From Serilophus lunatus (taxonomy: Eukaryota > Chordata > Aves > Passeriformes > Eurylaimidae): DNA of 64,000 nt. A program made the position numbers and the translations under genes. Within the stretch, counting starts at the first letter, position 1. Every line of letters begins with the position of its first letter. Where the stretch lies: positions 327,729 to 391,728 of the forward strand of contig VXBA01002399.1 of assembly GCA_013399895.1 (NCBI GenBank). Reading direction: 5' to 3'. The notes beneath the pieces were generated by a model. The model was not told the DNA's origin. It was given only the letters and a program-made list of their open reading frames with translations, and did no database searches. Below, piece by piece: positions 36,385 to 46,500 of the stretch.

Positions 36385-36582
36385 ATCCTTCTTTTCTGCT
36401 CAACCCTGGTGAGACCACACCTGGAGTGTGCTGTAGTCCTCAGTACAAGAGGTATAGACATACTGGATAGAGTCCAGTGAAGGGCCTCAAAGATGATGAA
36501 GGGTCTGGAGCATCTCTCCTATGTGGAAAGTCTGGGAGAGCTGGGATTGTTTAGCCCGGAGAAGAGAAAGCATGGAGGAGAG
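36385..36582 (+). mobile_element. CR1 LINE fragment, left half of an interrupted copy
   Basis: Plus-strand CR1 ORF2 C-terminal and 3' region: 'GGTGAGACCACACCTGGAG' near 36408, 'GGGTCTGGAGCATCTCTCC' near 36500 and 'TTTAGCCCGGAGAAGAGAAA' near 36551 are diagnostic of this part of CR1. It breaks off at an inserted CR1 tail and resumes at about 36671. Confidence 0.85.
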
Positions 36583-36670
36583 ATCATAGAATCACAGAAT
36601 TAACTAGGTTGGGAAAGACCTTTGAGATCATCAAGTCCAACCTATGACTGAACACCACTTTATCAACCCA
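36583..36670 (-). mobile_element. Nested CR1 tail inserted into an older CR1
   Basis: The phrases ATCATAGAATCACAGAATT, 'GGGAAAGACCTTTGAGATCA' and TCATCAAGTCCAACC read on the plus strand mark the 3' end of a CR1 lying on the minus strand. It is strongly 5'-truncated (about 90 bases). It interrupts a plus-strand CR1, whose sequence continues on both sides, so the insertion is the younger event. The borders are known to within a few bases; an ATCA shared at both edges may be the target duplication. Confidence 0.8.
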
Positions 36671-37003
36671 CTGTGTATAAGTAGCTGAACAGAGGACACA
36701 CAGAGAATAGAGCTGGGTTCTTTTCAGCAGTGCCCAGTGACAGGTCTGGAGGCAATGGGCACAAACTGCAACGCAAGAGGTTCCTTACGAACATGGAGGA
36801 ATACTTCGTCACTGTGAAGGTAACTGAGCACTGACACAGGTTGCCTGGGGAGGTTGTGGAGTCTCCTACCTTGGAGATACTAAGAAATCATCTCAACATG
36901 GTTCTTGGCAACCGGCTCTAGGTGGCCTTGCTTGGGCAGAGGTGTTAGACCTGGTCACCTCCTTCTGATCTATCCCTTCCAACCTCAACTATCCCATAAT
37001 TCC
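36671..37003 (+). mobile_element. CR1 LINE fragment, right half of the interrupted copy, with 3' end
   Basis: It continues the element from 36582: 'CAGTGCCCAGTGACAGGTCT' near 36727, then 'GAGCACTGACACAGGTTGCC' near 36827, 'GGCAACCGGCTCTAGGTGGC' near 36906, and the 3' end 'CCCTTCCAACCTCAACTATC' near 36974. The final ATTCTGTGA-type repeats are decayed. No coding capacity remains. Confidence 0.88.
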
Positions 37004-37152
37004 TTGAAAGGGTCAGGACCTGAATCCTATGTTCCCAAAGACCTTAATTAAATGAGTTTCCTCTGTTCTTCTTGTAGCCATGTGCTAATCTCCAGAGATC
37101 CTTGTCCATGAAAGAGGTGGTCAGTCCAGACGATTACCGTGTGTTCATGCAG

Positions 37153-37229
37153 TTACAGGCTTTCAGCTGATGTTGTTGCCCATGTCATCCACATCAAACC
37201 AACTTGCAGGGAGACATTCAAGATTACAG
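37153..37229 (+). CDS. Candidate coding exon D (unidentified gene)
   Basis: The acceptor is moderate (GTGTGTTCATGCAG). The donor is good, ATTACAG before GTATGA at 37230. The 77-base segment entered in phase 2, as exon C leaves, is fully open and ends in phase 1. It reads YRLSADVVAHVI followed by HIKPTCRETFKIT. It lies 150 bases after a CR1 3' end. An alternative acceptor a few bases downstream would give nearly the same peptide. No domain recognised. Confidence 0.25.
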
Positions 37230-37757
37230 GTATGACAGTAGTTACAGCCCACCAGTCCGGCACTTCTATTCCCACAGAAGATGAAAGAGCAACCTTAATC
37301 TTTATATTTCCTGTCTTGGAATACTTAATCTTGCAGACAATGTAGTCCTCTAACACTTTCAACTTTTCTTAAAAAAATTAATGAAATTAATTTACCACAT
37401 CTAATTTCATTTAATAAGTCCACAAAGGACAATTGATAGCACTGATCTAAAGGCATTTAGTTACACAGCCCAGACTTCCATTAGATGAATTCAAGAAGCG
37501 ATTGGTAACATTTACACAGACCAGTTTCCTGGCAAAGGTTGGAAGGCCACCCTGGGCATTGCTGAGATCAGTGCATCAGGCATAGGGCATTAATATAAAT
37601 CATAATCTGTGGGTTCTGTTCACGTTAGTAGTTTAGCAATGTAGACTAATTTCTGTTGAAATCATATGGTATTGAGTCCGCTCTTTCCAACAGAGGAATA
37701 ATGAAGCTGGCTTTTGCAGTTACGTAGTGGCCCTCTGTGGTCCTCCCAGGACTGCTG

Positions 37758-37767
37758 GGGGGGGGGG
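37758..37767 (+). repeat. Poly-G run
   Basis: About ten consecutive G within a GC-richer patch. It is a likely site of sequencing error, so reading frames across it (such as the ORFs at 37714-37994) should not be trusted. Confidence 0.85.
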
Positions 37768-37843
37768 CAAAACGCAGCAGGTCAGGGCAACAGGAGGGGT
37801 GTCAAAGTGGAGAATGCTCAGGGATGTGCACTTTGCACCGAAG

Positions 37844-37881
37844 CAGCAGAGAATCAGACTCCCAGCAGAGAATCAGACTCC
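37844..37881. repeat. Two tandem copies of a 19-base unit
   Basis: The unit CAGCAGAGAATCAGACTCC occurs twice back to back without mismatch, pointing to recent slippage. Confidence 0.9.
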
Positions 37882-38416
37882 GTAGAGATAAGAAGGTTTG
37901 TTTCCTCTCTGCCCCCAGTTTAACTGTTTGTTTTCCCTCATCACGAGTGATTTCTGAAGTGAAAATTCACCCAGATTTACAAATCTTTTCCTGATGGTAT
38001 GCTTCCTATAGCTGGTAATTATAAGTTGTTTCAGGGGTTATGAAGCATGGTCAGTGCATATGGGATGCTCAGTGATATTTTCAGCAAAAATTAGGTTCTG
38101 TTTACCACTGTTTGTACAAATCAGAGTTTTTAAATATATCTATAACTATATCTATATATGTGTATACTATAAATAAATGAATAAAAACACATATTTATGA
38201 ATTTTATTTATGTATCTAATGAATACATAGAAAAAAGAATTTTTAAATCTATATATTGCGTATTTTAGAAACTCAACATTTGTCCAAAGTGGAGGCTTTT
38301 CATGGGCACAGCACAAAGTTGCATCTCCCTATTGCTATGTGTAAACATAAAAAACATGTGAAATGTTAGTTCAGACTCTTGCAAAGTTATTAACTCTTTT
38401 GTCCTTTTCTTCTCAG

Positions 38417-38503
38417 AAACGGCTGACCTGTCTGTACTAAAATTTAAGAATCACAACAAAAACATAACCAGCCAGAATAAAGAAAGAAAATGTACATCAA
38501 ATG
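38417..38503 (+). CDS. Candidate coding exon E (unidentified gene)
   Basis: The acceptor is very good (CCTTTTCTTCTCAG). Entered in phase 1, as exon D leaves, the frame reads TADLSVLKFKNHNKNIT and onward to CTSN. The donor is weak: AAATG before GTGGTG, chosen because it gives phase 1 out. The next stop in this frame comes only about 45 bases later, so the length of the open frame is not itself informative. Asn/Lys-rich composition is also what AT-rich noise produces. Confidence 0.18.
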
Positions 38504-38971
38504 GTGGTGTTTGGCAAAATTTAAGACACAGAATGCAAGACCTTGATGGGAGAACATAAGACAGCTAGGATTATCAGGATGACCTATCATGATCCATGAT
38601 CATTTAATAGAGTTAAAATGGAAATTGGTGTTGACTATACTGAAGTCACATTATGGTTTCATTTTGCTTTTATAGGAAACATCTGAGAATACTGGAAGTT
38701 ATTCATACTTTTGTACCTCATCTCTGAGGTTTCTGAGACACTCATAGTAGTTGGCAATTTTCATCCTTGCAACAGAACTCTTGCCTACACCTAAGTCAAC
38801 ACAAATTATGAAGAAACTATAGACATGCAATAAGCCTCAGAAAATGTGCAGTATTTTCTATGGCATTTAACTCTCCTTTAATGACTTTGCATGATGGGCT
38901 ATATGTAGTATTTACTGCTAAGAGAAAAACATTAAAGAAAATAGAGAATGATGAAAAAAGTACTTATTTAG

Positions 38972-39039
38972 GAAAAAAAACTTACAGAGTGCCTGAAGAA
39001 TTAATTTTCAAAGGATTTATGAAGATGTGTGACCTGGAG
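38972..39039 (+). CDS. Candidate coding exon F0 (unidentified gene)
   Basis: An open 68-base segment from an acceptor TACTTATTTAG to a weak donor, CTGGAG before GTGCTT. In phase 1 in, phase 0 out it reads KKTYRVPEELIFKGFM then KMCDLE. The same frame is open further upstream to about 38926. It is included because it supplies the phase change needed between exons D/E and the exon at 39474. On its own the splice evidence is poor. Confidence 0.17.
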
Positions 39040-39473
39040 GTGCTTTTAATACAAATTGTATCATCTAAACTTTCTAAGTTGTGGCTGTGCAAACATTTCC
39101 ATTACAGTAGCCATATAATAAGTAGAGAAACAGACTCCTGGATCTGCATGCTTGTGTCTCTTTGCTTGCAGTTATTGTATATTTGAAAGGTATATACAGT
39201 TAAATCTTACACTCCAGGACGTATAAAATGGGCTTAAAGTGTGCAGTCCTGCAAGATGCCATGCTAGAATGGCTCTCTGCAGTCATGCCCTGATGGATTT
39301 CGTGTGATGTGTTTGTAGTTAGAAGTGTGCTAAAGGGATCGACTGGGTTTGGTTTGGAGATGAACACTTTACAGCATTAAGTCTGTATTAATTAATATAC
39401 TTGCATTTGATGCTATATTTCAGCTTTCTGATTATTAACTTTTTGATCCTAATTAATTTTACTTCCTTTTCAG

Positions 39474-39576
39474 ATTATTGAGGTAGCTAATAAATATATA
39501 TCCAGTGGTGCTTCCCCAATGAAGGATTATTTTGGCTGCCCTGTAGCCAGCAGGAATGCTATATCACTTGAAAATG
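39474..39576 (+). CDS. Candidate penultimate coding exon (unidentified gene)
   Basis: The acceptor is strong (TTACTTCCTTTTCAG) and the donor is GAAAATG before GTATGA at 39577. Only phase 0 entry is open, since the other two frames stop within four codons. It gives 34 codons and leaves in phase 1. The peptide begins IIEVANKYISSGASP and continues MKDYFGCPVASRNAISLEN. The MKDYF part loosely resembles a PCNA-binding box, but the leading Gln is absent, so no function is claimed. The segment is 150 bases from the proposed last exon and phase-compatible with it. Confidence 0.35.
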
Positions 39577-39726
39577 GTATGAAAAGTGCCTGTTTTTCTG
39601 ATGAGTGTTTCAGCAATTACTTTTATGTTTCCATCCAAATGAGTTTGTCTGTCCTGAAAGAGTCATGGTGTAATTTAGTTTGATGGTTATCTTCTGCTAA
39701 TAAAAATCTTTTCCCCATATCTTTAG

Positions 39727-39870
39727 CTGAAGGTGCGCTCCCTGAGTCATCAGCTTGCCAGAACTCGACTGGATTTAAACCCAGAGACTGAGCAATGGAA
39801 ATGAACTGTCAGCAGGTTTTGAATCCAAAGCCGTGAGCCCAGAATAATAAACTGTGTTTCAAGATGTAGA
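39727..39870 (+). CDS. Candidate last exon: C-terminus, stop and short 3' UTR
   Basis: The acceptor is strong (CTTTTCCCCATATCTTTAG). Joining the single base left by the exon at 39474, the frame encodes A, then EGALPESSACQNSTGFKPRD, and stops at TGA 39789-39791. AATAAA lies at 39846-39851, 55 bases after the stop, so cleavage near 39865-39875 would give a very short 3' UTR. The intron between the two exons is only 150 bases. Stop and poly(A) signal in the right order make this the best-supported end of a plus-strand gene here. Homology remains unknown, and AATAAA is frequent in AT-rich DNA. Confidence 0.33.
39846..39851 (+). terminator. Possible polyadenylation signal
   Basis: AATAAA lies 55 bases after the TGA of the candidate last exon. 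A further AATAAA-type site lies near 40374-40379. Support depends wholly on the candidate exons being real. Confidence 0.3.
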
Positions 39871-40539
39871 CTCCATGGATGAAATATATGTTACATAAAT
39901 GGTTCTGAGGACAACATAATGAATAAGCTTCACAAGCTTCTTCATCCAATTTGGTAGCAGAACACATGGCATCGTTTGGAAATTACAGAAATATTTTAGC
40001 GAGGGTGTAGGAGAAGGCAATGTTTGTGTTGGTGTTTACAGGTTTACTTGTCTTTTGGTGAAAAGAGTTTGCTTTTTAAAAGAAGTGTCTAAAAAGTGTG
40101 TATGTATAGGAAAAGGTCTGTCTCATTCTTGAGTTATCCTTCATACATTTACTTTTGTACAATTTTTAGTTCTTTAAATGTTTATGCCAATTTCTTTGAG
40201 ATACTTGTCGGTCCAGGTGCTCATTAGTTTAAACTCTTTTTGCTGAAAATGAGAATTTTTAGTTGTGCCATGCATGCTGATTTAAAAAAACAAGCAGCAT
40301 TTTAACTTTCATTCCTAAATTCAAAAAGCTAAAGGACTTGAGGATGATTCATAAATGCAGAACTGGCTAGGCAATAAAAATCAGTGCATATAATATGTAT
40401 GCAACTGTAAAATTTAACATTTAGCCATAAACCCCCATGTCTACAGGCACAGAAGAAGCTGAGTTATTAACCCTTCTATTGCATGCAGGGCTTTTTAAGC
40501 GGTTTGTGAAATGGGCAAATTTTATATCAATTTTAGTAA

Positions 40540-40562
40540 ATTGATATTTACTAAATATCAAT
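40540..40562. repeat. Perfect hairpin, 11-bp arms
   Basis: ATTGATATTTA, one C, then its exact reverse complement TAAATATCAAT. All pairs are A-T except one G-C pair per arm, so a DNA cruciform or RNA hairpin would be only moderately stable. No tRNA, microRNA or terminator role can be inferred. Confidence 0.8.
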
Positions 40563-43500
40563 GTGCTGAGGAACAACTATATTGTATTCTCTAGCAAGTC
40601 GCCAGAAAAATCTATTAGAAACTGTTTATTTTATTCTCATTTATTTCTCAGAGTGGTTCAACAGGGACAAGCAGGCAGTCTGACACTTGGAGTTCATACA
40701 CAATCCCACAATTCTGCGATTCTCTTGTGGGTCTTTGGTCTTTTTTAGAGGTCTAAGAAAGCTGTACCTTATGATCCAGTAATTGGATTGTGTGTCAGAA
40801 AAAAAGCTGAGTGAAAACAAGAAAACCAAATGAAAACAAAGCTCCAGGCAGGGCAAGACAAATTTAGGCATAGCAAGGCATGCAAGCCTCTGTTCTGAGA
40901 CACTGCAAACTAGGTTAATGCCCAGCAATGGTAACACTGGGCTGCCAGAGGCCATGAATTCATATCAGCCAGAGCTGATTTTGCCTTGTCTGCCTTTCCC
41001 TCTACGGAAGCAGTGGCTGAAGGAAACAGCGAAGACAAAGCAATTTGTATTCTGCAACGGTTTGGTTTCTGTGTTGCCTCACTAAATGAATGTGGGTTTT
41101 ACTTCAGCCTGGCAATGGTAGGCTCAACCAAAGATTTAACGGGAGAAGCTAACAAGCAATTTACTTAAATGGGTACATATTCAAGGCCCAATTTGTTTCT
41201 GAATGATGGCAGTAGTAGTCTACCATTGGCTTCAAAGAAAACTAGATGAGAATTGCTCAGTGACAGTAATATTGCATCTCCTGCTGCAATTAAAGTACTA
41301 TCTCTGTAAATGCTCTACAGTGTAATGAGGTTTTGTTTTTGAAAAGATTTTGCCTTAAACTGGAAGGTGTTTTCCATTTTCTATGGAGTGGGAACAGATA
41401 TCTGCTGAACTACTCTGTATATATTTTCCTAAATATTGTAGTGTTTAAATACATTTAATGCTTCTATATCTTCAGTACCACATCCAATACCTGTTCCAGT
41501 GGAGGTATCTACTCTTCCTCTTCTCCTCAGGGGGTTCCCTCAGCCTATCTGATTTTTTTTTCAGTCCTGGAAGCTCTGCCTTTTAGGGATGTGACTGCTG
41601 ACATGCACAAGGTGACTGCCCTTTCTGTGCCACTGGATGCGAAGGTCCATCCTGTGCTTTTGAGAAGGCAAATCAAACTCTGTGCATGCACCACTCCTGG
41701 AATTTTAAAAGCTTCAGTTGCCTGTGTCCACAGGACTTACTTGTATGTGTGTGTAGCACTGGGCTTTCTGGCAGTGCAGCCCTCAGCTCCAAGCACTCTA
41801 CACAGAAGCACCGCTGAAGCACAGCCTTGATATTTCCACAGCTGATGTTATGTCACCATAAAACTTTTATTTGCCCAGGATGATACTTAATTTTGTCCGT
41901 GTGTAGATGTGATAAAGCACTTGAATACACTAGAGGACATTCTCCTAACACCACATGGTGCTTATGATATGTTGACATTTTTTCACAAGAAAAAATGGCT
42001 GAAAGAACATCAGAGCATTACAGAAGTATGCAGGGTATTGGTTTGGTGGCAGAGAAGAAACAGAGAGATATGAAAGACAACGGATATTGTGGTTGATACC
42101 TTATTTTCATGCTTCACGTTGTTATTTCTGGAAGAGTGCTAATGTGATATGGTTGAGATCAAGTCCCTCTGCAGAGAGGAGACGGACAGCAATAGCTCCA
42201 GAACTTCTCCATGAAGAAATTAGATAGAAATGACTGAAGACAATTTCCCCAACCGCTTCCAGTATCCCAGGGCCTCCTCCCAGTGGTACTGCTTTTAATA
42301 GTCCCTCATTTGTTTGGACAAGATGTCTTCCCACACATCAGGATGTCAAATTCACCCTTCAAGGAAGGTGCACAGATAATTCACGACCACTTTCAGCAAA
42401 ATTGGCAGCTACCTAAGAAACAAGATGGTCAGCTTCTCAAATTTGTTTGAATGCAGGTTTCAAAAGTGTCATGTAGATGATGTGGCTTAATGCAATCTGC
42501 TGAAATCCTCTGACACTACGTAGCTGTGCATTTACATGAAGTGAGCACCAAACGGTGCAAACTGACTTACAGGTGTGGAAAGCAATAGTGGGGCTCGCGT
42601 TATCTGAATTCTGATTTAAGGAACACCTGCTAAGACATTTTGATCGCTGACAGTGAAGACAGGCTTTTTCCCACTGATATTTTACAGAGTTTTCAGTGCT
42701 AATTTTGCTCAGTTCTTTAAACACCTGATGTGAGGGAGCAGGTGATTCACATAAGTCATATTGAACCTTATTAGATTAAATATATTGGGAAGATTGATTT
42801 ATTCACTACATTAAATAAGCACTTACATGCAAAACTGTGTTTTCTGACTGGGAGTATGAGGATGTGTTGATTTGATGGTTGATTTTTTAATACTTAAATG
42901 AAACCTTTTGGCAAAGACACAGCAGCTTCTCTGCTTTTCGTTGCTGTTTTTTCACAGTTAAGCAGACAGCAATGTCTTTTAACAAAAACACAGAACTTTA
43001 TTAGGTTTAAAGGCACGTGCAAGAGACAGCTTTAGAAAAATACTTCCAAGATGTGCTAATTATCTGCAAGAAGTAAATACATTATGGCAGAATAACCAAT
43101 GAACAGACAAGGTTGTCAGGAGATGTGCCGGCTGTAAAACATACTGCAAGGCAACTGTACACAGGAGATGCCAAAGCAATCTCCAAGGCACTTGTTATGT
43201 CCATTTGTCAGATCTCAGCACCACATTTGGATACCAAAGGCCAAATGATGCAGATCTTTGACTTTTCATTCTGTGGTTGGATTGCTGGGCCCAAGTCAGA
43301 TGATCTGTGCCCCTTACTCCAGTAAAAGCTCAGCTGCGCCCAGGCTCCCGCCGTCACAGCAAGGGCAGTGTCCTGCTCTGCTCAGAGCCAACACAGACTG
43401 CTGAGTCTGAACCCCTCTGCTTGTCATGAGCAGCTAGGTACCCTCCCACCTTGGAAGTTACTGGCCTTCCAGACCAACTGATATACTATACATTCAGTGT

Positions 43501-46500
43501 GTGAAAACTCTCATTCAGTTCAGAGATTTTCAGATAGAAAAACCCAGTCTGTGCATTTTACTTGGAATTTTGAGAAAATCTGTAGGGGGCAATTATGCAA
43601 GCAGCTTTTCCAGTAGATTAGAGAAGTCATATCCAATGAGAGCACAAATGGTGAAAGGCAGCAGTGGTGGGATGCCTAGGCTGGGATCCCTGCCTGCCAG
43701 TAGTGTCCTTCTCACACCAAAAAAGGTGTCTGCCCTTGATTTGATTCTGACTGAAACTGCTCTTACCCTTAAAAAGGAAAGAAATATTAATGCTTCTTTG
43801 ATGGCATATATTTGTAAATTTGGTTTATGACAACACCTTAAGGAATAAAAACAAGACAAAATATTCAGGTTTTCCACCCTTTCTATTAGTTGAAGGAGGT
43901 TTTGAGTGACATACAAGTCCAAGTTTCTCCATTAGAGTGAACAGATGTAAAATTTTCATATATAAATAATTTATTATATGCACATTGTAATAGCAGGTAG
44001 CTGTTGTCCTTGATGTTTATATAGCACATTTAGGCTGACAATCTGTGAGTTACATGCAGTCAAGCTATGGACCACTCCTTCAGGGTAAGGACTCTTCAGT
44101 AGAGCACTTCCACTGGGCCTGTGCAACGTGGATTCCACCAGCACCAAAGCTGCCTCTGACAGGATTTACTCAAATGACTTGGTTCTGCAGGACTGAACCT
44201 CTAGGCTTCTTCCATTAACTACTAACATATGCAAACACTAAATCTAATTCCCGTTCCATCTTCAGTCTGGTACAGATGATTTCTTACTGCAACATACGAT
44301 ACACAGAAGAAATAATGTCTTTTTGCCCTCTGTCCTTGGTTGAGGAAAAGTAATTCCTGACATAAACCCACATTTACATGATATCAAATGGATAATGGCA
44401 TCCTTCAGCTCTACCGGTTTTGTACTATTCCTCTTCCATTTAGCTTTAAAAATGAAAACTCTGACTCACTCTGGTTTAATACAATCTCTCTTGCTAGAAG
44501 GAAGGATATGACAGCATCATGAGATACAGCAACTCCAAAATGCTGCAAATGTACTGTCTTAAGTTAGTTGCAGAGGCAACATCACTTTTTTGCCAACCAG
44601 TTCATATAATGGGCAGTTTGGCACAGTGAAGAGGAACTATTAACAATTCAGAAACAATTTTGAAGTTAAGCACCCATCTACATTACGACACAGAGAACAG
44701 CAGTATCTGGTATTTCTAATTCTGTCATCCCATATTTATCTATGTTACACCATTCTGCCCATGCATACAGATTCAGCAGAAAATAGCTCTGAAATTAAAA
44801 CAAGAGTGAAAATGTTACAAACAAGAATAAACAAGAAACGAGGGACAATGGCACCGTGATGCTCTCAGTTATTAAAAGAGATTTCAGCAAGTGCCTTTCA
44901 ATGATCTAACTGTTTGTCTAGACAGGTTATTCAAGGATACATGCAGCCTTTGTCAGGACAGAGCTCTGCACAGTGTGGCTCTCAACTAGCTCTGGAGCTG
45001 GAGGGCTGTGTGCTCTTCTGGGTTGTAGCCCTTGTTCTGCCCTGGCAGTAAACTTGTGCCTCTTGGTTCTCTGTATGTCAACTTGTTCTTGTATGTACAC
45101 ATGTTCCGTACGTACACATGTTCCACTCCTAAGCAAAGCATTTTCATCAAGAAAGGAGAAATTCATAACATTATTCCATTGCATCATTGCATAAAGCACA
45201 GCGGTTCTATCAAACTGCAAGGGAAAGGATCTTTGGGAGCATTTTTCTTGCGTAAGTTGAAACCCGTTGACTTTCTTGCTGGCAAAACTACACTTGTTTG
45301 TGGCTTTTACTTTTGGCAGGTGCTTCTGGAGCTCAGTCCTTAAATCTGGCAGTGCCAAATATCTGCAGCCTGTGGTGGCCCTTTTGTAATATCTTGCTGC
45401 TTTTCTCTATTTTCATGGGCCAATCCCAAAATTATGTGTCTTTTTCTTTATTGCTGACATAATGGTGCATGCTCCCAAGAATAATAAAAGCAGACTGGGG
45501 ACACAATAGCTGGCCTTTTAGCTAAGTATTTTGTAATTACCACATCAGTGTTTTAGGGTTAATGACCCATTTGCATTTGACAGTCAGGGGCATTGTCTGA
45601 CTCTGTTTTTTCACTTTTGCTTCTGTGTTAATTGGTGTCAGTGTTCCTTATGTACAGAGGAATATTATTAATCTAATAACTGGTTGATCTGTTATTGCCA
45701 TTTTCCCAGATCCATCCAGCTACCTAAGGTGATTAGTGGATTCCACATATTTTATGAAGTCTAATTGTATATTTAAGCCATTAAAATATATTTACTTTTT
45801 TTTTTTTTTTATTTTTAGGATTTTTGTTTTAAAACATGCTGATAAATTAACAGTGACCAGATCAGAAAAAATATTATTTTCTTCAGTCTAAGTAGCAAAT
45901 TTTAAGGTCATCACGAACAACTAGGCAAACATAATGGTTTCATGGACTTTTCAGAAGTAGGAAGAAGGAAGGAGCTTAATTTCAAGGATTAATGAAACTG
46001 CTACTCATCCAGTAACTGCATATGATTAGATGTTGAAAATGGAACAACACTTGTGGAAGGCAAGAGTGTTGTTCAGAGAATCATTTAAGAGTTTATAAGT
46101 TCAAACATAGCATACACCAATGAAGAGGGTAAAGTGCTTGCTAAATACTGAAGTAATTTGATCACATGTACAAATGAAGTCAAAGGCAATGAAAAAGCTT
46201 AGAAGAAAATACTGGGAAAGATAATAAAACAAACCATTTAGGAAATATCTAAGAATTACAACATCATTCATCATTGTTACTCAGGCAAAACCAACTTACA
46301 CAACAAGACTGTTAGAGGTGAACAAAAGTCAAATTTGAAAATAAGGCAATGGAAAATTTGATATAGTTTGGGAGAGTAAGGGGGGAACCTTAACAGCTAT
46401 CAGGAGATATTCACATTGGGAATTCTTTGCCATACTATGAACTGTCAAAGTTCTGAGCTTTGAATATGTGCTGAGAGCTAAGAATAGACAAACATTTTCC

